A DNA stretch of 64,000 nt, taken from Scytonema sp. UIC 10036. GTDB taxonomy: Bacteria > Cyanobacteriota > Cyanobacteriia > Cyanobacteriales > Nostocaceae. How positions within the stretch are numbered: the first letter of the stretch is position 1; every line of letters starts with the position of its first letter. Positions 19,762 to 27,870 of this stretch are shown here, one piece after another. A program made the translations under genes and the position numbers. The stretch lies in assembly GCF_009725235.1 (NCBI RefSeq), contig NZ_WJFC01000002.1, forward strand, positions 62,001 to 126,000, written 5' to 3'. The notes under the pieces are model-generated. The model searched no databases, had not been told where the DNA came from, and saw only the letters and a list, made by a program, of their open reading frames with translations.

Positions 19762-20030
19762 AAATTAGCTGTTTTCGATATGAAAGGGGGGGTCGCAAAA
19801 TCGACCACTGTCTATAACTTGGCTGTTGGGTTGGTCAAGTTTAAAAAGCAGCGGGTGTTAATTGTTGATATCGACCCCAGGGAAATGCCAGCGCTGCCTT
19901 GGGAATCCCCATTTGGCAGATTGATTTCCAGTTAAAAGATATTTTGCAGCACAAAACACCGCTAGAGCAAGTGGTGCATCCACCAAGTAGCTGGATGAGT
20001 TGCTGAAACAATTCCACACTGCTTGAATCT
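19762..20030 (+). pseudogene. ParA-family ATPase relic
   Basis: This stretch translates to LAVFDMKGGVAKSTTVYNLA then RVLIVDIDP, the deviant Walker A and the Walker A' strand of ParA/Soj partition ATPases. A one-base loss after DIDP (near 19882) shifts the frame. The next frame reads GNASAALGIPIWQIDFQLKD, the expected continuation, before further decay and stop codons. Only the first third of a ParA gene remains. This suggests remains of a plasmid or integrated element beside mgtA. Confidence 0.7.
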
Positions 20031-20259
20031 GGATGCTTCTACACCTTAGAAAGAGAACCTAAGGGCTTTCTGAGGAAATCATAGTCATTTGCTAATGAAA
20101 TTATTCATAAAAATTTACATATTTCGAGCCTTTGGGAGGATGAGGAATTGATAGCAACCAGATTAAGATGGCAGGTGCCTCAGTTAACTCTGAAATCTCT
20201 AACTTGGCGTATTCCTTCAGCTTAGGGATTTGCAAGATGCAATCTGCAAGGTTCGTTGT

Positions 20260-22332
20260 ATGAGACTTCTGATTGTTGAAGATGATCAAGATACAGTAGC
20301 CGCCCTCGTCAGCTTTTTGTCAGCTCAACTGTTTACGCTCGATGCGGCTCATAATGCCAAATCAGCACTGGTATTAGCTGAGACGAGCCAGTATGACCTG
20401 ATTGTGCTGGATGTAATGCTGCCAGGATTGGATGGCATTAGCCTCTGTCGGCAACTGAGAACGCAGAATCAGCGTGTCCCCATTTTGCTACTGACCGCGA
20501 AGGATGATCCGGCAGACCGTGTGGCAGGCTTTGAGGCAGGAGCCGATGATTATGTCACCAAACCCTATGAGCGATCGGAGCTACTTGCCCGAATTCGCGC
20601 GTTGTTACGACGAGGCCACACTGAGTTAACGGAGGTACTCTGCTGGGGCGAGTTGCAGCTTGACCCAAATCATTGTCAGGTAACTTGCCAGAGTAAACCT
20701 CTGCACCTCACGCCTAAGGAATACAAACTGTTGGAGTTATTCTTACGGCACCCACGTCGAATTTTCGATCGACAAACGCTGCTCGATCGCATTTGGTCGA
20801 TTGATGAATGTCCGGGCGAAGAGGCAGTTACCACCCAGATTCGTGGATTGCGGCGAAAGCTCCAAATGGCAGGGCTAACGTCTAATCCGATCGAAACCTT
20901 ATATGGTTTGGGATATCGATTGAGATCATTGCCTGAGGAGCGGCAGGACGATGAAGAGATGAGAAAAGAAGGGAATGGCACTCTTCATTCCCAGTCTGAC
21001 CATTCCCAGTCTGACCATTCCCAGTGTGATAGTACTAGCGGTATGGATGCTGACTATACCGCAGCAGTAGCAACGATTCAGCAGATGTGGCAAGGGTTTC
21101 AGGAGCGATTGCAGGCACAACTCGCAACGCTAGAGCAGGCGATCGCCCACCTTACAACAAACTCTCTTGACCCCAACCAGCGGCAGCATGCCCAAACCAT
21201 TGCTCATCGGCTCATCGGCTCTTTGGGAGCATTTGGCATTCCACACGCAGCAGAGCTTGCCCGTCAGATCGAACGTGTTCTAAACTCCTCAACGGCTGTG
21301 TTGCAATCCGAGTCAGCGGTTCAACTCGAAACGCTGCTTCAGCAACTCCGGTGCATTACCCAACGATCGCCTATGTTTGCTGTGCCAAGTAGCGAAGGCA
21401 CGGGGACAGGTCGCCACGGAGATATGGAGATAGAAGAGGACAGGTCGCCACGGGGGTACGGGGATACAGGGAATCGAGAAGTACTCGCCGCGTCCTCTAT
21501 AGTCTTTATGATCGGCGACGACCCAACCATGCTTGAGCCAATGCAGGCAGAGGCCCCTAACTGGGCTGTTCATCTGGAAACGGCTAGCAACCCGATCGGT
21601 GCCCGTGAGCGGCTGCAATCCCCTATGCCTAATGCGATCGTGCTGGATCTTACCTTTTCTAACACCACGGAAAGCGGGTTAACCCTACTGGCACAGCTTA
21701 AGCGTCAGTTCCCGACGATTCCGGTAGTGGTGCTGAGCGGGCAGGGTGATTTGAGCAAGCGCGTGGAAGTGGCTCGTCTGGGAGCAAATGCCTTTTTGCA
21801 AAAACCCGCAATGCCCTCTGAAGTGTTCCAGGTCGTCACTCAGCTTCTCAACCGGAGCGAGGTGATCGCTGCTAAACTACTGATTGTGGATGACGATTCA
21901 GTCTTATTAACACGGCTGCAAGCCAACCTGGAACCGAGAGGGTTTCAAGTAACGGCTTTAGCAGACCCAACTCTGTTTTGGCAATTCCTGGAAGTGACCT
22001 GCCCGGATCTACTGCTGCTGGATGTCTCGATGCCAGGATTCAATGGTATTGAACTATGCCAGGTGGTCAAGAGCGATCCGCACTGGAGTAAGTTACCTGT
22101 GTTGTTCCTTTCCGCGCATTCCGATGCTAATACTCTACATCAGGCATTAGCCGTAGGAGCAGATGATTATGTCTTGAAGCCAATTGTAGAAGCCGATTTG
22201 ATTCAGCGCATATTGAAACGACTGGGACAACTAGACAACTATCTGATTCATTCACCGTTGAAAAGAGCAGACCCTGAGGAGAAAACAAGTGAACTGAGAA
22301 AAGCTGTATTCACAATAGGAGCCATGCCATGA
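20260..22332 (+). CDS. Multi-receiver OmpR-type response regulator with HPt domain
   Basis: The 690-residue product has these domains in order. Receiver 1 (1-115) has phospho-Asp D51 in LIVLDVMLPGLDG. A winged-helix DNA-binding domain (125-220) contains LTPKEYKLLELFLRH. An HPt-like helical domain (about 265-360) has AHRLIGSLGAFG as the candidate phospho-His. Receiver 2 (about 415-535) is degenerate. Receiver 3 (540-660) has LLLLDVSMPGFNG and DDYVLKPI. The start is the ATG at 20260. A TTG at 20230 adds only ten residues unlike the family. It overlaps the next gene by four bases (ATGA), so it is coupled to the hybrid kinase. The linkers contain short tandem repeats. Confidence 0.9.
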   Translation: MRLLIVEDDQDTVAALVSFLSAQLFTLDAAHNAKSALVLAETSQYDLIVLDVMLPGLDGISLCRQLRTQNQRVPILLLTAKDDPADRVAGFEAGADDYVTKPYERSELLARIRALLRRGHTELTEVLCWGELQLDPNHCQVTCQSKPLHLTPKEYKLLELFLRHPRRIFDRQTLLDRIWSIDECPGEEAVTTQIRGLRRKLQMAGLTSNPIETLYGLGYRLRSLPEERQDDEEMRKEGNGTLHSQSDHSQSDHSQCDSTSGMDADYTAAVATIQQMWQGFQERLQAQLATLEQAIAHLTTNSLDPNQRQHAQTIAHRLIGSLGAFGIPHAAELARQIERVLNSSTAVLQSESAVQLETLLQQLRCITQRSPMFAVPSSEGTGTGRHGDMEIEEDRSPRGYGDTGNREVLAASSIVFMIGDDPTMLEPMQAEAPNWAVHLETASNPIGARERLQSPMPNAIVLDLTFSNTTESGLTLLAQLKRQFPTIPVVVLSGQGDLSKRVEVARLGANAFLQKPAMPSEVFQVVTQLLNRSEVIAAKLLIVDDDSVLLTRLQANLEPRGFQVTALADPTLFWQFLEVTCPDLLLLDVSMPGFNGIELCQVVKSDPHWSKLPVLFLSAHSDANTLHQALAVGADDYVLKPIVEADLIQRILKRLGQLDNYLIHSPLKRADPEEKTSELRKAVFTIGAMP
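20985..21030 (+). repeat. In-frame 15-base tandem repeat in regulator linker
   Basis: Three tandem units of about 15 bases (CATTCCCAGTCTGAC) encode HSQSD, HSQSD and HSQCD between the DNA-binding and HPt domains. A second low-complexity linker, at 21399-21469, contains two copies of ACAGGTCGCCACGG. Both look like intergenic repeats captured in frame. Confidence 0.8.
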
Positions 22333-25300
22333 CCAATGAACAGGCTGTGTTAGACCAACTGTTTGCAGGCGGCGGTGAAATGGGTGCGCTGATGCGAGCA
22401 CGCTTCGCGTGTACCGAAGGTAACGCCGACTGGTTGCAAACCTCGTTAGGTTTACCAGAGCATTGGTCACAAAGCTTAAAGACTGCTCTTCGCATTGTGC
22501 TGACATCACGCCAACCTATGTTTATCTGGTGGGGCGAAGACTTAATTAACCTCTATAATGACGCTTACAGTTCTTTCCTCCAAAACAAACATCCGGCAGC
22601 CCTGGGGCTTCCCGCTTCCCTCGTCTGGCATGAGATTTGGGATCAACTTGAACCTCGGATAGAATCGGCAATTCGCAAAAATGAAGGAACGTTTGACGAA
22701 GCGTTATTGTTCATCATGTTGCGGAAAGGCTATCTAGAAGAAACCTATGTGACGTTCTCCTACAGCCCCATCCCCGACGATCGTGGCGGCACAGGCGGTA
22801 TCTTTTGCGCCTGTACGGACGATACCCAGCGCATTATCGGTGAGCGACAGTTAGCGCTGTTGCAGGAACTGGCAGCCAGAACGGCAGATGCCCGTACTTT
22901 CGATGAAGTCTGCACTCTCAGTGCAAGCTGCCTGGAAACTAATCCTTACGATCTTCCCTTTGCGATGATTTATCTCATCGAGCCGGAGCAACAACAGATT
23001 GTTCTGGCAGGGACATCTAGTATTGATCGAGACCACCCTGCCGTTCCTCAAGCCGTTGCGTTTGACGATGATTTTGTTTGGCAGCTTGCAGAGGTTGTCA
23101 GAACCTCAAAAGCCTGCTTGATTACGGATTTAGAAGCATCGTTTGACAACTTACCCACGGGTGCTTGGCAGCAAATACTGCATCAAGCAGTTTCCATACC
23201 CATTGCTGCATCAGGTCAGACCGGAAAAGCGGGCATTTTGGTCGTTGGGTTAAATCCGTTCAGGTTGTTTGACGGCAACTATCGAGGATTCATCGATTTG
23301 GTTGCAGGGCAAATCTCAGCCAGTATTGCCAATGCGGAGGCTTACGAAGCAGAACGGAAACGGGCAGAAGCATTGGCGGAGCTAGACCGCGCTAAAACCG
23401 TTTTCTTCAGTAATGTCAGTCATGAATTTCGCACACCCCTGACACTCATGCTCGGTCCCTTGGAAGATGCACTGGCGAGTTTAGAGGAGCAGGGGAGTGG
23501 GAGGATAGATGAGACTCCATCGCCCTACCTACCCGCCGACTCACCAACTCTAAAACACCAACTCCAGGTTGCCCATCGTAACGCCCAACGCTTGCTGAAA
23601 CTGGTCAATACACTGCTAGATTTCACGCGGATTGAGGCAGAGCGGATTGAAGCAGTATACGAGCCAACAGACCTGACGATGTTAACAACCGATTTGGCAG
23701 GGGTATTCCGCTCTGCGATCGAGTGTGCAGGTTTACGGTTACGGGTAGACTGCTCCCCACTGCCTCAGCTAGTGTATGTCGATCGCCAAATGTGGGAAAA
23801 GATTGTCCTCAACTTGCTTTCTAACGCCTTCAAGTTCACCTTTGAGGGTGAAATTGTCATCAGTCTGCGATGGGAAGAGAGGAGAATGCTTCAAACGTCG
23901 AGTCATGTCATTCTAGAAGTGCGAGATACGGGTACGGGCATTCCCGCCGCAGAACTGCCTCATATCTTTCAGCGATTCCATCGGGTAAAAGGGGCAGCAG
24001 GAAGGAGCTATGAAGGGTCAGGAATTGGATTGTCCTTAGTGCAGGAGTTGGTGAAACTGCATGGTGGCAGCATTCGGGTTGATAGCGTGGTGGGTCAAGG
24101 AACCTGCTTCACGATATCAATTCCCACGGGATACAGTCATTTGCCAGGAGATCGTCTACAACTACACCACGGCGAAGCCCAACTCATTGGTGCAGAGCGT
24201 TCATTTGCCTCAATAGAGACAAGAGCTACCCCTTATATTGCAGAAGCGCTGCGCTGGCTACCAGACGAAAGGAGTGAACGGGAAGATGAGTGGATGAGTG
24301 AAGCAGAACACCACTTATCTTCCACCTACTCACCTACCCTCCCTGCTCGCATCCTCCTCGCTGACGATAACGCCGATATCCGCCACTATATGAGGCGTTT
24401 ATTGAATCAACAGTATGAGGTAGAAGTCGTGTCTGATGGAGTCGCTGCATTAGCCGCCATTCGGCAGCAGATGCCCGATTTGGTTTTAACCGATGTGATG
24501 ATGCCTCGCCTCGATGGCTTTGGATTGTTACAAGCGCTCCGGGCGAACCCAGACACTCGACAAATTCCAATCATTCTGCTGTCTGCCCGAGCTGGAGAAG
24601 AATCGCGGATTGAAGGACTGGCAGCCGGAGCGGATGATTACTTGATCAAGCCCTTTTCGGCGCGGGAACTGTTGGCGCGAGTTGAAGCAACGCTCAAGAT
24701 GACTCGGATGCGTCAAGAAACGGCGCAGAAAGAGCGGGAATTGCGGCTGATTAGTGAGGCGGCTCAACAGCAGGCTGAAGATGCCTACGACCGCATTAAT
24801 CAGTTGCTGGAAAGCATGACGGATGCGTTTACTGCTCTCGATTGCGACTGGCGGATTATCCACCAAAACGCGGCAGCGCAACGAATCAACGGCAAACCAC
24901 TTACAGCAGTGCTGGGAAAAACACACTGGGAGGAATGGCCCGCATCAGTCGGTAGCCAACTAGAGCATCAGTACCGACGGGCAATGGCGGAGCAGATTCC
25001 GGTTCACTTTGAGCATCATTACTACTTGCCGCCCAGCTTTGATGTCTGGCTGGAGATTCACGCCTACCCTTCTGAGGAGGGGCTTGGCATTTTCTATCGA
25101 GATATCACCGCTCGCAAGGAGTCTGAGGAGGCACTGCGTGTCGCTCACCAACGCCTGACGTATCACGTCATGAACTCTCCACTCGCTGTGATGGAGTTTG
25201 ATTCTGAAGCGCGTGTCGTGCAGTGGTCACCGCAGGCGGAAAACGTTTTTGGGTGGAAAAGCCAGGAGGTGCTTGGCAAACGCCCGATCGATATGGGATT

Positions 25301-27344
25301 TGTCCATGCTGAAGATGAAGCAGCCGCTCGCCGAGAGGTCATTGAACCCCTGGTGAATGGGGATAAACAATCCAAAACGATGTACAACCGCAACTATGCT
25401 AAAGATGGCTCAATTGTTTACTGCGAGTGGTATAACTCCGTCTTGAGGAATGAGGCAGGTGAGTTAATATCTATCCTGTCACTTGCCTTGGATGTTACCG
25501 ATCGCAAAAAAGCAGAGGAAGCACTGTGCGAGAGCGAAGAGCGGTTCCGTGCGATCGTCAATCAGGCAACCGCAGGCATTGCCCAATGCAATCTGTCAGG
25601 TCAATTCATCCTGGTCAACCAGAAATATTGCGAGATCACAGGGTATTCCAGGGACGAGCTGTTATATAAGCGGATGCAGGGCATTACCCATCCTGACGAT
25701 TTATCTCACAACATTGAGCTATACCAGCGCCTAGCCAGTGAAGGCATTGACTTTACCATTGAAAAGCGTTACATCTGCAAGGATGGTTCTGAAGTTTGGG
25801 TAAGCAACAGTGTGTCACCCGTTCGGGATGCATTCGGTCAAGTTCAATCTACGGTTGCAGTGGTGGTGGATATCAGCGATCGCAAACGAGCAGAAATTGC
25901 CCTCCAGGAAAGCGAAGTCAAATTCCGGGCTGCTTTCGACCAAATGTATCAGTTTGTCGGCTTGCTCACCCCCGATGGAATGTTGCTGGAAACCAATCAA
26001 AATCCACTCATCTTCGCGGACGTTGAGCATGAGGCTGTCATTGGCAAACCGTTTTGGGAATTCCCCTCCTGGAATGCCACCGCCGAACTTCAGGAAATTG
26101 CCAAAACGTTAGTCGCTCAGGCTGCCGCCGGACAGCTTTTCCATCAAGAAGTCAACCTTTTCGATGCCAGTAACAACCTCCACACCTTTGATGTATCCGC
26201 AAAACCCGTCTATGCGATCGAGACCCATCAAATCCTCTGGGTGATTGTTGAGGGGCGTGACATTTCTGCCCAGGTGCGGTTGCAAAATGCCCTGCGCCAA
26301 GAACAGGAGCGATCGCTCCAGCTAATCACCAGCAGCGTAGACGGCATTGTTGCCTTTGATGCTGACGGCTGTTGCACCCTCTGGAACCCTGCAATGGAAC
26401 AGATGACCGGACTGCGGCAGGAAGATGTCATGAGCAGACGTGGAGTAGATGTGTTTTCCGTTCTCCTGGACGCTAAAACATTGCAAGGCTTTCATCCCGG
26501 CATAGAAAAAACCGTCACGACCTTCGACTTTCACTTTACCCACCTCAAAACCAGACAGCACCAGTGGATGGAAGCCCACTATTCGCCGCTCAACGGCGGC
26601 AGTGAGACGCATAACGGCGGGCTGCTGATGGTGCAGGATGTCACTCAACAGCGTGAGCTAGAACGGATGAAGCGTGAATTTATTTCCATCATCAGCCACG
26701 AAATTCGCACACCGCTTTCCTCAATCCGGGGGGCGCTGGGACTCGTGGCAACCGGAGTTTTGGATGACGATCCCCAAACGGCGAAAGAGATGCTGGGCAT
26801 TGCCAACAACAATATCGAGCGATTGGTGCGACTGGTTAACGATGTTCTGGCACTGAGCCGACTGGAGTCAGGACAGGTGGAACTGAAAAAGCAATGGTGT
26901 GAGGCGGCGACTCTCGTGCAACAGGCATTCTCCAATGTGCGAAGCTTGGCAGAAGCGAACCAGGTTGATTTGCGATCGTCCACTGGCAACATTCAGGTTT
27001 GGGCAGATCCGGATTGGCTAGTGCAAGTACTGGTGAATTTAATTAACAATGCCGTCAAATTTTCTCCTGCCGGAACCACCGTCTCCGTTAATGTAGAACC
27101 ACAACCTCAGCAGGTTTTATTTCGAGTGACCGACCAGGGACGGGGCATTCCAAGTGAGAAGCTAGAAACCATCTTTGGGCAGTTTCAACAGGTTAATATG
27201 TCTGATTCTCGCCAAAAGGGGGGGACAGGATTAGGGCTGTCAATCTGTCGTCTGATTGTGCAACTGCATGGCGGACGCATCTGGGCAGAGAGTGAATTAG
27301 GGAGGGGCAGCAAATTTTACTTCACGCTGCTAATACCAGACTAA
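22329..27344 (+). CDS. Hybrid sensor histidine kinase with two kinase cores
   Basis: This 1671-residue protein is predicted to be soluble, as no transmembrane helix is seen. It has an N-terminal PAS-like domain (about 20-160), then a GAF domain (165-340). Kinase core 1 has phospho-His H365 in NVSHEFRTPLTLML and its HATPase runs to about 600. An internal receiver follows (670-795, D722 in LVLTDVMMPRLDG). About five PAS domains occupy 815-1435. Kinase core 2 has H1457 in SIISHEIRTPLSSIRG, followed by a HATPase to the end. The gene overlaps the upstream regulator by ATGA and is followed 49 bases later by a single-domain receiver, so the three form a phosphorelay operon. Two linkers (about 390-412 and 644-675) are low-complexity and repeat-like. 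The signal is unknown, though many PAS domains suggest redox, light or ligand sensing. Confidence 0.92.
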   Translation: MTNEQAVLDQLFAGGGEMGALMRARFACTEGNADWLQTSLGLPEHWSQSLKTALRIVLTSRQPMFIWWGEDLINLYNDAYSSFLQNKHPAALGLPASLVWHEIWDQLEPRIESAIRKNEGTFDEALLFIMLRKGYLEETYVTFSYSPIPDDRGGTGGIFCACTDDTQRIIGERQLALLQELAARTADARTFDEVCTLSASCLETNPYDLPFAMIYLIEPEQQQIVLAGTSSIDRDHPAVPQAVAFDDDFVWQLAEVVRTSKACLITDLEASFDNLPTGAWQQILHQAVSIPIAASGQTGKAGILVVGLNPFRLFDGNYRGFIDLVAGQISASIANAEAYEAERKRAEALAELDRAKTVFFSNVSHEFRTPLTLMLGPLEDALASLEEQGSGRIDETPSPYLPADSPTLKHQLQVAHRNAQRLLKLVNTLLDFTRIEAERIEAVYEPTDLTMLTTDLAGVFRSAIECAGLRLRVDCSPLPQLVYVDRQMWEKIVLNLLSNAFKFTFEGEIVISLRWEERRMLQTSSHVILEVRDTGTGIPAAELPHIFQRFHRVKGAAGRSYEGSGIGLSLVQELVKLHGGSIRVDSVVGQGTCFTISIPTGYSHLPGDRLQLHHGEAQLIGAERSFASIETRATPYIAEALRWLPDERSEREDEWMSEAEHHLSSTYSPTLPARILLADDNADIRHYMRRLLNQQYEVEVVSDGVAALAAIRQQMPDLVLTDVMMPRLDGFGLLQALRANPDTRQIPIILLSARAGEESRIEGLAAGADDYLIKPFSARELLARVEATLKMTRMRQETAQKERELRLISEAAQQQAEDAYDRINQLLESMTDAFTALDCDWRIIHQNAAAQRINGKPLTAVLGKTHWEEWPASVGSQLEHQYRRAMAEQIPVHFEHHYYLPPSFDVWLEIHAYPSEEGLGIFYRDITARKESEEALRVAHQRLTYHVMNSPLAVMEFDSEARVVQWSPQAENVFGWKSQEVLGKRPIDMGFVHAEDEAAARREVIEPLVNGDKQSKTMYNRNYAKDGSIVYCEWYNSVLRNEAGELISILSLALDVTDRKKAEEALCESEERFRAIVNQATAGIAQCNLSGQFILVNQKYCEITGYSRDELLYKRMQGITHPDDLSHNIELYQRLASEGIDFTIEKRYICKDGSEVWVSNSVSPVRDAFGQVQSTVAVVVDISDRKRAEIALQESEVKFRAAFDQMYQFVGLLTPDGMLLETNQNPLIFADVEHEAVIGKPFWEFPSWNATAELQEIAKTLVAQAAAGQLFHQEVNLFDASNNLHTFDVSAKPVYAIETHQILWVIVEGRDISAQVRLQNALRQEQERSLQLITSSVDGIVAFDADGCCTLWNPAMEQMTGLRQEDVMSRRGVDVFSVLLDAKTLQGFHPGIEKTVTTFDFHFTHLKTRQHQWMEAHYSPLNGGSETHNGGLLMVQDVTQQRELERMKREFISIISHEIRTPLSSIRGALGLVATGVLDDDPQTAKEMLGIANNNIERLVRLVNDVLALSRLESGQVELKKQWCEAATLVQQAFSNVRSLAEANQVDLRSSTGNIQVWADPDWLVQVLVNLINNAVKFSPAGTTVSVNVEPQPQQVLFRVTDQGRGIPSEKLETIFGQFQQVNMSDSRQKGGTGLGLSICRLIVQLHGGRIWAESELGRGSKFYFTLLIPD

Positions 27345-27393
27345 ATTTCCATGATAAAACGTGTTCCAACTAGATGGAGTAACCCTAAATATA

Positions 27394-27777
27394 ATGTCCT
27401 CTTCTTATGGCGATCGATGCATTCTTGTTGTTGACGACGAACCTGAACTAAGCCGCATTGTTAAAGTTACGCTAGAACGACTAAAGGGTTGGACGGTTCT
27501 AACATCTGAGTCTGTACAAGCGGGACTAGAGCAAGCAAAAGGGCAGCATCCTGACGTGATTTTGCTGGATCTCAATCTGAATGGGAAGGGGCTGGCTCTG
27601 CTGCAAACTTTAAAGACCGACCCCATCACGCGGTCGATCCCAGTGATTTTGTTCACTGCAACCGACCTATCAGACGATCGGCTAGAATTGTGCCCTTTCA
27701 ACCTTGCTGGAGTCATCTTCAAGCCGTTCAATGTTTTGCATCTTGCCGATGAAATCATTAAGCAGTTGGGGTGGTAA
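27394..27777 (+). CDS. Single-domain response regulator
   Basis: The 127-residue receiver has the acidic pair D14/D15, phospho-Asp D59 in VILLDLNLNG, the conserved Thr in ILFTATD and Lys in FKPF. There is no output domain, so it probably relays phosphate or acts by protein contact. The ATG at 27394 was chosen. A GTG at 27361 is in frame and would add eleven residues. It is the third gene of the phosphorelay operon. Confidence 0.88.
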   Translation: MSSSYGDRCILVVDDEPELSRIVKVTLERLKGWTVLTSESVQAGLEQAKGQHPDVILLDLNLNGKGLALLQTLKTDPITRSIPVILFTATDLSDDRLELCPFNLAGVIFKPFNVLHLADEIIKQLGW

Positions 27778-27870
27778 TTCCCTTATTTAAAGAGGAATTA
27801 AGCTGGTAGCCTTCAAGGTTTGTAAAATAAGTAGCAGGGTAAACGCACCTTATTTTGTATAATATGTCGG

